From positions 36,830-100,829 of the forward strand of contig CAJOIF010000006.1 of assembly GCA_905234765.1 (NCBI GenBank): a stretch of 64,000 nt of DNA. The letters are read 5' to 3'. Position 1 is the first letter of the stretch; each line of letters begins with the position of its first letter. This document shows, one piece after another, positions 26,821 through 36,509 of the stretch. The notes beneath the pieces were generated by a model, which saw only the letters and a program-made list of their open reading frames with translations, was not told the DNA's origin and did not search any database. Made by a program: the position numbers and the translations under genes. The stretch is from an uncultured Bacteroidales bacterium. GTDB taxonomy: Bacteria > Bacteroidota > Bacteroidia > Bacteroidales > F082.

Positions 26821-27254
26821 ATGAAAAGAGTTATTTTTTTGCTTGGTGTCATGCTCCTTATGGCAGGAGCGGCCAAGGCGCAAGACGCTAAGACCCAGAG
26901 CGGTCCTGAAATCGAATTTGAGGAAATCGTCCACGACTACGGCGATGTGCCTTACAACGGCAACGGCGAATGTGAGTTCCGTTTCACCTAGTGATTCAAA
27001 AGCCCAAGTCGAGTTGCGGATGTACCGTTCCTTCATGGCCTGACAAGCCCATCCTCCCCGGCGAGTCGGATGTCATCAAGGTGACTTATAGGACCAGTCG
27101 CTGCGGCAACTTCAACAAGACAGTTACGGTTACCTCCAACGCCATCAAGAACTCCACTGTGGTGCTGCGCATCAAGGGTCGCGTGCTTGACCAGCCTACG
27201 GAAACCCTTCCCGAGAAGACGGACGGCTTCGACAACGGCTCTCCCTGTCAATAA
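26821..27254 (+). pseudogene. DUF1573 secreted protein, frameshifted at about 26990
   Basis: The first frame encodes a signal peptide (LLMAGAAKAQ) and the start of a DUF1573 Ig-like domain (IEFEEIVHDYGDVPYNGNGE, CEFRFT), then hits TAG. The second frame continues with VIQKPKSSCGCTVPSWP, the family's conserved CGC segment, and FNKTVTVTSNA, to a stop at 27254. About six residues that normally join the two parts (an NTGxEP-like turn) are missing, giving an inferred deletion of about 19 bases. DUF1573 proteins are exported Ig-like proteins of unknown role in Bacteroidota. It shares upstream elements with the preceding broken TPR gene. Confidence 0.75.
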
Positions 27255-27285
27255 CAACTGATCTGAAGTAATGATTTGGTTATCA

Positions 27286-27319
27286 TAAAGCCATCTAATG
27301 TTACTGTTAGATGGCTTTA
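27286..27319. terminator. Hairpin terminator after the DUF1573 gene
   Basis: TAAAGCCATCTAA (27286-27298) and TTAGATGGCTTTA (27307-27319) form a perfect 13-bp stem with an 8-base loop. The A/T ends would serve either strand. Confidence 0.8.
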
Positions 27320-27354
27320 TTCGTGCTTTTCATACAAATTTTCCTCGAAAACCA

Positions 27355-27385
27355 TTTGGCATTATCCCGTTTCCCCGTATCTTTG
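27355..27385 (+). promoter_or_regulatory. Promoter of the LytS/LytTR pair
   Basis: TTTG at 27355-27358 and TATCTTTG at 27378-27385 are separated by exactly 19 bases. The ATG at 27390 is five bases further on, so the transcript is nearly leaderless. Confidence 0.7.
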
Positions 27386-27389
27386 CCGC

Positions 27390-28466
27390 ATGAAAATCAA
27401 GGGAATGAAACGAACGGGGCTGCCAACCGCCAACCTTGACCTGTTGGAGCGCCTATACAAGCACGGTGTTATCTGGTTCGTGCTGTTCATCATTTTCTTT
27501 GCTGTGCATCCTACAGGCAACTATCTTTTTAGGACAGTCAGTTCTTTGTGTTTTGTGGGAATGGTCATCCTACAGGTTATCTTCATCAATAAGGTGTTGA
27601 TCAACCATTGGCTGAAGGAGAAGCATTTGGTGCTTTTTATACTGTTTTCCATTCTGTCTATCCCGATTTGGGCGGTGGTTTCTACACTCGTGGACGCTTG
27701 CTTTTTCCATTTCATTGTAAAAAAATCATACGATGAAATCCTAGTCTTTCCCACCACATGGGTCGTTTATATGGTGCGTTTGGTTTGGTTCATCGCCATC
27801 TATGCTGTGACTGTGATCTTTTATTATCAGCGGAAAGAGAATGAGGACAAAATCATTGCCAACCGCTTGAAGAGCGAGAAGCTGGATATGGAGTTGCGTT
27901 ATCTGAAGTCGCAAATCAACCCGCATTTCCTTTTTAATGCCTTAAACAACATATACTCAATGGTTTACACACATGACGACAATGCCGCCGATGGCGTGTT
28001 GAAACTCTCTGAAATGCTGCGTTATGTGCTTGTCGACTGTCAAGCCGAAACGATTCCCCTGAGCAAGGAAATCAACTACATTGAGAACTTCATCGACTTC
28101 CAGATGATGCGTATGGAGGGACCGCGTGATGTGCGTTTTGAGAAAGATGTGGAAACGGAAGACTTTATGATTGCCCCGATGCTGCTGCAACCTATCATTG
28201 AGAACTGCTTCAAATACAGCCGTTTGGAGACCCATCCTGAGGGGTATGTGCATGTCAGAATTCAACTGAAGGATAACAAGTTCTGTTTTGAGGCGGAAAA
28301 CACAGTGGCAGAAATCGCCAAGTCCGTTATTTTTGTCTCCGATGACAAAAAAATTGGCATAGGGCAGAAAAATGTACAACAACGTCTGATGTTGCATTAT
28401 GGGAATGATTATTTATTTGATATTGAACAAGATAATAGTTTTTATAAAGTCAAGATTGAGCTATGA
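27390..28466 (+). CDS. LytS-type sensor histidine kinase
   Basis: The 358-residue kinase has four transmembrane helices in the first 150 residues and a short coiled coil. The His_kinase domain carries LKSQINPHFLFNALNNIYSM, whose His is the phosphorylation site. The ATPase part shows LQPIIENCFKYS and IGIGQKNVQQRL. The start at MKIKGMKRTG matches the promoter position; the frame is open further upstream but only across the terminator. The stop overlaps the start of the LytTR regulator (ATGA), so the two form a two-component system. The signal sensed is unknown. Confidence 0.93.
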   Translation: MKIKGMKRTGLPTANLDLLERLYKHGVIWFVLFIIFFAVHPTGNYLFRTVSSLCFVGMVILQVIFINKVLINHWLKEKHLVLFILFSILSIPIWAVVSTLVDACFFHFIVKKSYDEILVFPTTWVVYMVRLVWFIAIYAVTVIFYYQRKENEDKIIANRLKSEKLDMELRYLKSQINPHFLFNALNNIYSMVYTHDDNAADGVLKLSEMLRYVLVDCQAETIPLSKEINYIENFIDFQMMRMEGPRDVRFEKDVETEDFMIAPMLLQPIIENCFKYSRLETHPEGYVHVRIQLKDNKFCFEAENTVAEIAKSVIFVSDDKKIGIGQKNVQQRLMLHYGNDYLFDIEQDNSFYKVKIEL

Positions 28467-29185
28467 AAGAGAAATATAATGTGATGATCGTCGATGACGA
28501 GTATCTGGCGCAGAAACTGTTGCAAGACTATGTCTCCAAGGTGGATTCACTGCAATTGGTGGCTACTTGCTCCAATGCGTTTGATGCTATGAATGCCCTG
28601 AAAAACAACGAGGTTGACATCATGCTGCTTGACATACAAATGCCCGACCTGACAGGATTGGAGCTGGTGAAGGGCTTGGAGAAGAAACCAGCCGTCATCT
28701 TCACTACGGCCTATTCAGAGTATGCCGTTGATGCGTTCAACCTTGCCGTGACGGACTATTTGCTGAAACCTTTTGATTTTCCCCGTTTCATCCAAGCCAT
28801 CAACAAGGCTATCGGCAAAGTGCAGCCGAATGCGGTGATGGAGCCGAAAATCGCCGATACCGTAAGTCGCTCCAATGATTTCATCACTGTGAAGGCGGAT
28901 TATAAGTTGTACAAGATCAATTACGACGACCTGCTTTACATCGAAGGGCAACACGAATACGTCACTTTCCACACCACACAGCGACGCATCACAGCCCTAT
29001 TTGCCTTGAAGGATTTGGAGGGGATTTTGCCGAAGGATAAATTTGTGCGTGTCCACAAGTCATACATTGTGTCTTTCAGACACATACAAGACCTTGACAA
29101 ATCGGATGTGAATGTGGCGGGCAACAAAATCCCAGTCGGTTCCAGTTTCCGAGATGAACTTTTGGCTCGCCTACAGCAACCTTAA
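28463..29185 (+). CDS. LytTR-family response regulator
   Basis: The 240-residue regulator has a receiver domain (residues 5-120, phosphoacceptor D57 in LLDIQMPDL, TTAYSEYA, LLKPFD) and a LytTR DNA-binding domain (about 135-235, with YIEGQHEYVTFHT and FVRVHKSYIVSF). It is translated together with the LytS-type kinase. Its targets cannot be read here; the usual paired TTG-like LytTR sites were not identified with confidence. Confidence 0.94.
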   Translation: MKEKYNVMIVDDEYLAQKLLQDYVSKVDSLQLVATCSNAFDAMNALKNNEVDIMLLDIQMPDLTGLELVKGLEKKPAVIFTTAYSEYAVDAFNLAVTDYLLKPFDFPRFIQAINKAIGKVQPNAVMEPKIADTVSRSNDFITVKADYKLYKINYDDLLYIEGQHEYVTFHTTQRRITALFALKDLEGILPKDKFVRVHKSYIVSFRHIQDLDKSDVNVAGNKIPVGSSFRDELLARLQQP

Positions 29186-29190
29186 ACGGC

Positions 29191-30648
29191 CTATTCTACG
29201 CTGATAATCCCGTTTTTGTTACACTTTACAATGACCCGTTTGTATTCGGTTCGGCCTTCGTATACACATTGTATGACCAAATGCAAACGGTAGATCTTTT
29301 CGCCGATGATGGGACGATAGTCTGTCGTTTCCCAAGCCCCAGATAAAGGGATGTGGGCGTTGTCCATCTTGCGGGTGAATTCCGTGATGTTGTAGCGGAT
29401 GATGTCGTTGATGCCTTTCAGCGGGTAGGGACTGGCTTTGGCCAGTTCATTGGGCCAGATTTCCACTTTCTTTCTGAATAGCATTACTTTTTCGTCTTTG
29501 CCGCTGACTTCGTCGAACAAAGGCAGGCGGTTGCGCATTTGCATTACTTCGGGCAGCAACTTGTCGGCGTCGATGAAGTCGAAGCTGTCCTTGCTCCAGC
29601 CAATGTGACGGCCTTTGATGCTGAAGTCGGTGCGTGTGTCGAACACTTTGTTGCTGACGCGTCGTGCAAAAAACAATCGCAACCAATCTTTCAGACGATC
29701 CTTGAACATATAGCTGATTACCAGCGCGATAAGGAAGGGTAGGGTGAAGTTGCCGTAACGTTGTTGGAAGAAAAATGACGACAGGGTGGCCACCACCATT
29801 GCGGCACCGGCGGCAAGGCTGTAAAGGATTTGCTCGACAAGAAAGGTGTTTTTTCGTTTGTTGGAGCTGAGGAAGAGGTCACTTTCGATGAATTTCTTCA
29901 AGAGGCTGGCACGGAAGACGAAATCGCTGTTGCCGTTGCAGTCGTTGGCATCCACGCTGAGATAGCCTTTGTCTTTTCGGTAGGCTCGTTCGCCGAGAAG
30001 CACTTCCTTGAATTTAGCTTCCATTTGGCTGTATTCCTGTGGATGCGTCAACCTGATTTTGTCGCGTAGCTGATACGTGTTTTGCTCTATGATGTTGCTC
30101 AGGAATTCATCGGCGTAGGCAAAGTCCTGTTTCGTTTTCTCCGAGGTGTCGATGCCTTCCAATTGCTTGTACATAAGGCGGAAACGGCTGGCGATTTTCG
30201 AGACGTCGTCAAGGTAGAGGCTGATGGCTTCTGTCTTCTTTTGGATGTCAGCGACTTGGGAGATGTTTAGAGCGGCATCACGGAGAGAACTTTTGGCGAT
30301 GGCGCAAAACATTTTCAGCGAATGGACGAGGTTCTTGGTGTCGTCGGGGGTGGCACGGAGGCCGTCGATGTCATCGGAAAGAGATTTGTTGGGTAGCAAA
30401 TTCTCGTCGTTGGCAAGGTCATGGAGCGGATAGAACGGCGTGATAAGGCGTACATCCGACTTGATGTCACGATAGAAGTCTTCCTTGCTGTATTTGGCTG
30501 CATTGATGTCGAGGCTGTTAGGGACGAAAATCCACGTGTTCATCACGAAATCACTGAATTTCATTGGTTTCACCGATTCCTCTGTGTTGAATCCAACCTT
30601 GAATTCCAAGGTGAACTTGTCGTGGATTTTAGCCGTCAGGTCGATCAT
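29191..30648 (-). CDS. Conserved membrane protein of unknown function
   Basis: The protein is about 485 residues if started at the ATG at 30648, which overlaps the acyltransferase stop as ATGA; an upstream frame extends to 30726 but has no better support. Two transmembrane helices lie in the middle (LYSLAAGAAMVVATLSSFFF and LPFLIALVISYMF). The N-terminal half is helical and charged, and the C-terminal third is beta-rich (YRLHLVIQCVYEGRTEYKRV). I do not recognise the family. Coupling to an acyltransferase suggests an envelope role, which is inference. Confidence 0.7.
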   Translation of the reverse strand: MIDLTAKIHDKFTLEFKVGFNTEESVKPMKFSDFVMNTWIFVPNSLDINAAKYSKEDFYRDIKSDVRLITPFYPLHDLANDENLLPNKSLSDDIDGLRATPDDTKNLVHSLKMFCAIAKSSLRDAALNISQVADIQKKTEAISLYLDDVSKIASRFRLMYKQLEGIDTSEKTKQDFAYADEFLSNIIEQNTYQLRDKIRLTHPQEYSQMEAKFKEVLLGERAYRKDKGYLSVDANDCNGNSDFVFRASLLKKFIESDLFLSSNKRKNTFLVEQILYSLAAGAAMVVATLSSFFFQQRYGNFTLPFLIALVISYMFKDRLKDWLRLFFARRVSNKVFDTRTDFSIKGRHIGWSKDSFDFIDADKLLPEVMQMRNRLPLFDEVSGKDEKVMLFRKKVEIWPNELAKASPYPLKGINDIIRYNITEFTRKMDNAHIPLSGAWETTDYRPIIGEKIYRLHLVIQCVYEGRTEYKRVIVKCNKNGIISVE

Positions 30649-31223
30649 GGCTGTTGGTCTCTGTATTGTTCGTCCAAGTTGAAGCCTTCTGGATGTTTGG
30701 CTTTGATGTCTTTGTAGTAATCCCAAATCTCGGCTAAATCTTTGTCGTAATCGCCTGTAGGATAAAAGATTCGCTCAATTCCGCAATATTTTTTCTTGTA
30801 GTCGATGAAACCGAGAACGATGGGTACTTTGGCTCCTTCGGAAATGATATAAAACCCTTTTTTCCAATGTTTTACGGCTTTGCGAGTGCCTTCTGGACAA
30901 ATGACGAGTTGCGTGTCCTTGTTTTGGCTGAACATGTCGATCATTTGTTCCACAAGGTGATTTTGGTGCCCGCGGTTGACAGGGATGCCGCCCATTTTCT
31001 TCAAGATCCAACCGACAACAGGCTTGAAGAACTCTTTTTTCATCATCACTTTGAACTTGATGCCATAGTACCAATAGAATCCCAAGCCGACGAAGAAGTC
31101 CTCTATGGCAGTATGCGGCGCAACGATGCAAACCGCATTGCCGAGGTCTTTAGGGGCCTCGTTGACGGTAGTCCAACCGCCAAGACGAAGCCCCCATTTA
31201 CCTATGTATTTTTTTACGCCCAT
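30645..31223 (-). CDS. 1-acyl-glycerol-3-phosphate acyltransferase-like protein
   Basis: The 192-residue protein is of the PlsC superfamily. The catalytic HX4D motif is HTAIED at residues 37-42, and the substrate motif is CPEGTRK. It should transfer an acyl chain to a lipid precursor at the inner membrane. The ATG at 31223 lies three bases after the M13 peptidase stop; a TTG at 31232 is less likely. The G-G-I-P-V-N-R block (motif III) is also present. Its length is short for PlsC, but close to the small Bacteroidales form. Confidence 0.85.
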   Translation of the reverse strand: MGVKKYIGKWGLRLGGWTTVNEAPKDLGNAVCIVAPHTAIEDFFVGLGFYWYYGIKFKVMMKKEFFKPVVGWILKKMGGIPVNRGHQNHLVEQMIDMFSQNKDTQLVICPEGTRKAVKHWKKGFYIISEGAKVPIVLGFIDYKKKYCGIERIFYPTGDYDKDLAEIWDYYKDIKAKHPEGFNLDEQYRDQQP

Positions 31224-31225
31224 GA

Positions 31226-33265
31226 TTACCAAATGGCTGCACGTTCCTCGGGAGCGATATACATCTTGTTCTCAGGTTCGATGTCAAAGGTCTCGTAGAA
31301 GTGTGGCATGGAGCCGAGAGTACGATTCACGCGGGCTTCCGCTGGTGAGTGCACATCTTCCTTGATGCGGCGTTCTAAGGCTTTGTCGCGGATGTTGTTG
31401 CGCCAGATGGTGCCGTAGCTGATGAAGAAACGTTGGGCAGGCGTGAAACCGTCGATGCTTTGGTTGGCCTTGGCTTCTTCGGTCATCTGATAAGCGTCCC
31501 AAGCGATGTTGAGGCCGCCGAGGTCGGCGATGTTCTCGCCAAGGGTGAGTTCGCCGTTGATGTGGTTGCCGCGCAACTCAAATTCGTTAAAGAGCTTCAC
31601 CAGTTGTTGGGTGCGCTCTTTGAATTTCGTTTCGTCTTCTTCGGTCCACCAGTTGTTGAGGTTGCCGTTTTCGTCGTACTTGCAGCCTTGGTCGTCGAAG
31701 CCGTGGGTCATCTCGTGGCCAATCACCACACCGATACCACCGTAGTTGACAGCGTCATCAGCATCCATATTGAAGAAAGGCGGTTGCAGGATGGCGGCGG
31801 GGAACACGATTTCGTTCATCTCGGGGCTATAGTAGGCGTTGACGGTTTGCGGGGTCATAAACCATTCTTCCTTGTCGACGGGCTTGCCCAAGCGAGCCAT
31901 CTCAAAGTCGTTCTCAAAAGCGACAAAGTTGTGGAAATTCTGGAAATACGAATCGGGAGTCACTTTGAAATCGGTGTAGTCGCGCCATTTGTTGGGGTAA
32001 CCGATCTTCACATTGAAGCAGTCAAGCTTGTGGAGGGCTTTTTCCTTGGTCTCGTCGCTCATCCAATCTAAGTTCTTGATACGCTCACCCAAGGCGATTT
32101 TCAGATTGCCAACGAGATTGAGCATGCGCTCTTTGGCCTCGGCTGGGAAATGTCTCTCGACATAAAGTTGTCCAATGCCTTCGCCCAAGCAGCCGGAAGT
32201 GGCATCCAAGATGCGACGCCAACGAGGTTGTTGCGTCTCTTGGCCGTAGAGATAGTTGCCGTAGAAGTTGAAATTCTCGGTGTCGAGGTCACTGCTCAAC
32301 AAGGAAGCACTGCCATGGATGACTTTCCAACGCAAGTAATCCTTGAGGGTGGCGAGATCGGTGTTGAGGATGATGCCGTTCATAGCCGTGATGAAATCGG
32401 GCATGCCCACGTTGAGACTATCAAACTCGGGCGCATCTATGTTGTTGTAGTACGCCTTCCAATTGAAGTTGGGAGTGGACTGTTGCAGTTCGGCGAAACT
32501 CCTCATATTAAAGGTGCGGTCGGGGTCGCGGCGTTCGACGCGGCTCATCGAGTTTTTAGCCAACTGTGTCTCAAAGGCAAGAATGCCCTTGGCTTTCTCT
32601 GTGGCTGCATCAGCATCTGTACCCGTCAGCTCAAACATCTTGGCCACATGCTCGACATACTTGTCACGCATCTCTTGTGAGGTTTCCTCAAGGTAGTCGT
32701 CGCGGTCAGGAAGGCTGAGACCGCCTTGATAGAGGTGCATGATGTAGCGGTTGGCGTCCTTGGGATCGAGGCTCGGACCGGCATAAAAGAAGCCACCGAA
32801 GCCGTTCTTGTGAAGGGTGCCTAGCAAGGCGGCAAGGTCGGTCTTGTCGTTGAGGGCTTCCACCATCTCGAAGTAAGGTGTCAGCTCAGTGTAACCACGC
32901 TCGTTGATAGCGACAGTGTCCATGCCCGCATTGTAGAAGTCGCGGATCTTCTGGGCCATGCTGCCTTCTTTGGCGTCGGCATCATGCGAGGCTTCATCGA
33001 TAAGAGCTTGGATGAGTTTTTCGTTACGCTCCTCAATCTCGGTAAAGGCACCATACGTGGTGTATTCTTCCGGGATGGGATTGTTTTTCAACCAGTTGTT
33101 GTTGCAATAACGGAAGAAGTCGTCCGCGGGGTTGATGGTGGTGTCCATGTTACCCAACTCGATGGCGGGCGTAACTTCCTTTTCGGTTTTTTGAGTAGCC
33201 TTTTCGGTACAGGCTGTTGCCATTGTGCATAGAATCATCATGGCTGCAATGTGTTGTTTTTTCAT
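31226..33265 (-). CDS. M13-family zinc metallopeptidase (neprilysin/PepO-like), lipoprotein
   Basis: This 679-residue exported peptidase has a lipoprotein signal ending TMATACTEK. The long N-terminal M13 domain leads to the catalytic region with VVIGHEMTHGFDDQG (HExxH) and the third ligand motif GENIADLGGLNIAWDAY. NAYYSP, just before, binds substrate. The C terminus ends WRNNIRDKALERRI and PEERAAIW. It degrades peptides in the periplasm or at the cell surface. It is followed within a few bases by the acyltransferase gene. Confidence 0.95.
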   Translation of the reverse strand: MKKQHIAAMMILCTMATACTEKATQKTEKEVTPAIELGNMDTTINPADDFFRYCNNNWLKNNPIPEEYTTYGAFTEIEERNEKLIQALIDEASHDADAKEGSMAQKIRDFYNAGMDTVAINERGYTELTPYFEMVEALNDKTDLAALLGTLHKNGFGGFFYAGPSLDPKDANRYIMHLYQGGLSLPDRDDYLEETSQEMRDKYVEHVAKMFELTGTDADAATEKAKGILAFETQLAKNSMSRVERRDPDRTFNMRSFAELQQSTPNFNWKAYYNNIDAPEFDSLNVGMPDFITAMNGIILNTDLATLKDYLRWKVIHGSASLLSSDLDTENFNFYGNYLYGQETQQPRWRRILDATSGCLGEGIGQLYVERHFPAEAKERMLNLVGNLKIALGERIKNLDWMSDETKEKALHKLDCFNVKIGYPNKWRDYTDFKVTPDSYFQNFHNFVAFENDFEMARLGKPVDKEEWFMTPQTVNAYYSPEMNEIVFPAAILQPPFFNMDADDAVNYGGIGVVIGHEMTHGFDDQGCKYDENGNLNNWWTEEDETKFKERTQQLVKLFNEFELRGNHINGELTLGENIADLGGLNIAWDAYQMTEEAKANQSIDGFTPAQRFFISYGTIWRNNIRDKALERRIKEDVHSPAEARVNRTLGSMPHFYETFDIEPENKMYIAPEERAAIW

Positions 33266-33277
33266 TATGAATAAAGT

Positions 33278-35080
33278 TTATAAATCTCCTTCTAGTTTCA
33301 GTTCAGTTTGTAGCGTTCGCAAGAATGGTCGTTCTTCAACCATTTTCTCGAACTTGTCCTTGTCGGTGTAGGCCTCGATTTCTGCGGGACGTTCCATCAG
33401 TTCGGGGACGAGGTTGAATTGGTTGTTGTGCAAACTGTTTTTCAAGTGGTTGCGTAAGGCACTCATGCCTTCGGTGTCGCGCTCAAAAAGCATATTGTCG
33501 ACGCTGAAATGGATTTCGCTTCCGTTGGCCAGTTTAGGTGTGTATTTCACGAGAGCCGCAGCAAAGTTGGGTGAGATGATTTTGTATCGGTTGACGAAAT
33601 CGGTCCAGGCTGATGTCAACTGCTCTTGCGTGAAAGCGGAATCCCATTTCTCTTCTTTTTCCTCAGTTTTCTGTTCAGCCTGTTGCATGGCCTTGTTGAT
33701 GCTAATGCTGCTGGTGGTGCCGCGTGGACGGACGGTGGGAGTGGGTTGAGCGGTCGTTGAGCTTGCCGAAACGCCGCTTTGAGCGGGTTGCTGTTGTTGA
33801 TTTGCTGGTGGAGTCGGCCTTTCGATGGGCTCTGGGATCTTAGCTGTTTGTGTTGGTTGGGTTTGTGCGGTTTGCATAGGGGTAGACACATAGGTCTTCC
33901 CTTGTCCCTGTGAAACAGGTTGTTGCGCAGGCCTGTTCTGTGGCATTTGCACAGGCTGTGGCTGCTGTGTTGGCATGGCCAAGGCGTTACTGCATAGGGC
34001 GCACATTTTTAACAAGGCAATCTCCAAATGCAGTCGCTTGTTGTTCGCACTGCGGTAGTCGATGTCGCATTGGTTGTTGATTTCCAGTGCTTTGATGAGG
34101 AAGGGCAGGGGACAGGCTTGCGACTGCGCCAAATAGCGTTGTCTCAACTGCTCGCTGACTTCCAAGAGTTGTACTGTGGCAGCATCCTTACAGACCAACA
34201 GACTTCTCAAATGGTTGCCCATGCCGCTGACAAAGTGCTGTGGCTCAAATCCTTTACTAATGATATCATTGAGTATCAACAGGATATCACTTGTGTTGCC
34301 TTGCAGGATGTGGTCGACGATTTGGAAATAATAGTCATAGTCCAAAACGTTGAGGTTGTCAATGACATCCTTGTAAGTGATGTTTTTGCCAGAAAAACTG
34401 ACCATTTGGTCGAAAATGGAGAGCGCGTCACGCAAGGCACCATCGGCTTTTTGGGCGATGATGTTCAAGGCTTCGGGTTCGGCGTTGACGCCTTCGCTTT
34501 GGGCGACGTATGCCAAATGCTTGGCAATATCGTCAACTGTAATTCGCTTGAAGTCAAAGATCTGACAGCGAGAGAGAATGGTCGGGATAATCTTGTGCTT
34601 TTCCGTTGTGGCAAGGATAAACTTGGCATACGCTGGAGGCTCTTCCAAAGTCTTCAAAAAAGCATTGAAAGCCGCTGCCGATAGCATGTGAACCTCGTCG
34701 ATGATGTAGACCTTGTATTGCCCGATTTGCGGTGGAATCCTTACCTGGTCAACCAAGCTGCGGATGTCCTCGACCGAGTTGTTGGATGCCGCATCCAGTT
34801 CGTAAATATTGAACGAGGCGTTGTTGTTAAAGGCGCGGCACGACTCGCATTCGTTGCAAGCCTCCATGTTCTCGGTGGGGTTGAGGCAATTGATGGTCTT
34901 GGCCATGATGCGGGCACAGGTGGTCTTGCCCACGCCGCGCGGACCGCAAAACAGGAAAGCTTGCGCCAAAGTGTTATTGCGGATGGCGTTTTTCAAGGTA
35001 TTGGTGATGGAACCTTGACCCACTACGGTGTCAAAGGTGATAGGCCTGTATTTTCTAGCGGATACGACGAAGTTTTCCAT
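33278..35080 (-). CDS. dnaX: DNA polymerase III subunit gamma/tau
   Basis: The 600-residue clamp-loader subunit starts at MENFVVSARKYRP, the usual family beginning. It has Walker A GPRGVGKTTC, a four-cysteine zinc module (CLNPTENMEACNECESC), the DEVHMLS Walker B and the sensor SRCQIFDFKR. A proline- and glutamine-rich linker from about residue 380 to 480 joins the ATPase to the tau-like C terminus. No obvious slippery frameshift signal was identified within the linker by eye. A promoter box on the minus strand sits at 35105-35112. Confidence 0.95.
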   Translation of the reverse strand: MENFVVSARKYRPITFDTVVGQGSITNTLKNAIRNNTLAQAFLFCGPRGVGKTTCARIMAKTINCLNPTENMEACNECESCRAFNNNASFNIYELDAASNNSVEDIRSLVDQVRIPPQIGQYKVYIIDEVHMLSAAAFNAFLKTLEEPPAYAKFILATTEKHKIIPTILSRCQIFDFKRITVDDIAKHLAYVAQSEGVNAEPEALNIIAQKADGALRDALSIFDQMVSFSGKNITYKDVIDNLNVLDYDYYFQIVDHILQGNTSDILLILNDIISKGFEPQHFVSGMGNHLRSLLVCKDAATVQLLEVSEQLRQRYLAQSQACPLPFLIKALEINNQCDIDYRSANNKRLHLEIALLKMCALCSNALAMPTQQPQPVQMPQNRPAQQPVSQGQGKTYVSTPMQTAQTQPTQTAKIPEPIERPTPPANQQQQPAQSGVSASSTTAQPTPTVRPRGTTSSISINKAMQQAEQKTEEKEEKWDSAFTQEQLTSAWTDFVNRYKIISPNFAAALVKYTPKLANGSEIHFSVDNMLFERDTEGMSALRNHLKNSLHNNQFNLVPELMERPAEIEAYTDKDKFEKMVEERPFLRTLQTELKLEGDL

Positions 35081-35104
35081 GTTGGATGTCTTATATTTAA
35101 AGGA

Positions 35105-35112
35105 CAAAAATA
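35105..35112 (-). promoter_or_regulatory. Putative -7 element of dnaX
   Basis: TATTTTTG on the minus strand lies 24 bases before the dnaX ATG. Confidence 0.45.
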
Positions 35113-35185
35113 CAACTTTTCCATGTCACTTTGGCGAAGAAGGAACATTTTTCTTCAATTTTGCCGTGGGCATTGAAAATCGTGC

Positions 35186-35193
35186 TATTTTTG
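35186..35193 (+). promoter_or_regulatory. Putative -7 element of the DUF7033 gene
   Basis: TATTTTTG lies five bases before the ATG at 35199. A TTTG at 35160-35163 is 22 bases upstream, a little far for the -33 box. Confidence 0.5.
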
Positions 35194-35198
35194 CAGGG

Positions 35199-36509
35199 AT
35201 GAAAATGCTAGTTCACGTTCCTAAAATCAGCGACCGCGTTGCCTACACTTTTGATTTGGTGCTGGGCGACTTGCTTGGTCTTGACTTTGAACTGACCACC
35301 GATGCCGAGCGTTTCGCAGCCGCCGACGGACCTAAGTTTCAATATGGCTACGAACGTCTGTGCGAGGTGCCGTTTCAAAAGTCAGTCGGTTTGTTGTTTG
35401 AGAGGCATATCCATGAACAAGAACTTCAGTTGGTTGATTTTGAGAACGTTAAGGCTCTTTTCCCAGTTTATGGGAAAGAGTTGCTGATGCCTTTTGATGT
35501 CTTTGCGGCTTCGTTTTATTTGGTTTCGCGTTACGAGGAGTATTTGCCACAGGTGCGCGATAAATACGGGCGTTTTCAGGCCGAATCCAGTTGGATGTTT
35601 GAGAATGGCGTATTGCAGAAGCCTTTAGTGAATATCTGGGCGATGGAACTTAAAAAGCGCCTGCAAAAGGTCTATCCCGATTTGACATTCAAGCCAAAAA
35701 AGTTTTGCTTTGTTCCGACCTACGACATTGATGCGGCTTGGGCCTACAAACACAAGGGCCTTTATCGGACTATCGGCAGTTTTTTCATGGATTTGGCGGC
35801 TGGTGACAGCGATCGTATTCGCGAACGCCATCAGGTGTTGCGCGGCAAACGGAAAGACCCGTTCGATTCTTATGAGTTCCAATTTGAGTTGCAGAAAGAA
35901 TTCAAGCTTAAGCCAATATATTTCATCCTTTGCGGAGAGTATGACACCAACGACAAAAACATCTCTATCCGTAAACCGAGTTTCCAATCCCTGATCAAGA
36001 CACTTGGCGACTATGCCGATGTGGGTATACATCCCTCATTCTCTTCATATCTTGATGTTGATAAGATGCAGCGCGAAATCGACAATCTTTCCGAGGTGCT
36101 GCACCGTCCGCTGACCAAGAGCCGACAGCATTTCCTGCGGATGAATCTGCCGCGTAGCTATCAGAAACTCATAGAGTTGGACATCAGCGACGACTACACC
36201 ATGGGCTTTGCCTCGCAAGCGGGTTTCCGTGCAGGCATTGCAGATACGTTCCGGTTTTACGATCTCGAAAACGATATGGCCACCAATCTGCGGGTGCATC
36301 CTTTCGCTTTGATGGACGGCACCATGCGTGATTATCTCAACTTGGATGTGGATGCCTCTCTCAACTTGGCTAAACAGTTGGTAGATGAAGTGAAAGCAGT
36401 AAATGGAAGGTTTATTTATCTCACTCATAATGAAACTCTTGGAGGGGAAAAACGCTGGGTCGGATGGCCGGAGATGTATCGCCAATTGTTGGAGTATATC
36501 GCGTCATGA
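35199..36509 (+). CDS. Polysaccharide deacetylase-like protein with N-terminal DUF7033-like domain
   Basis: This 436-residue protein starts at MKMLVHVPKISDRVAY. The N-terminal 130 residues resemble DUF7033. From about residue 170 there is a deacetylase-like NodB region with PTYDIDAAW, GIHPSFSS (HxS-type) and YLTHNETLGG. It may act on envelope or capsule polysaccharide, and has no signal peptide, so it probably acts on a cytoplasmic or lipid-linked substrate. The stop overlaps the start of the GNAT-like gene as ATGA, so the two are coupled. Confidence 0.72.
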   Translation: MKMLVHVPKISDRVAYTFDLVLGDLLGLDFELTTDAERFAAADGPKFQYGYERLCEVPFQKSVGLLFERHIHEQELQLVDFENVKALFPVYGKELLMPFDVFAASFYLVSRYEEYLPQVRDKYGRFQAESSWMFENGVLQKPLVNIWAMELKKRLQKVYPDLTFKPKKFCFVPTYDIDAAWAYKHKGLYRTIGSFFMDLAAGDSDRIRERHQVLRGKRKDPFDSYEFQFELQKEFKLKPIYFILCGEYDTNDKNISIRKPSFQSLIKTLGDYADVGIHPSFSSYLDVDKMQREIDNLSEVLHRPLTKSRQHFLRMNLPRSYQKLIELDISDDYTMGFASQAGFRAGIADTFRFYDLENDMATNLRVHPFALMDGTMRDYLNLDVDASLNLAKQLVDEVKAVNGRFIYLTHNETLGGEKRWVGWPEMYRQLLEYIAS

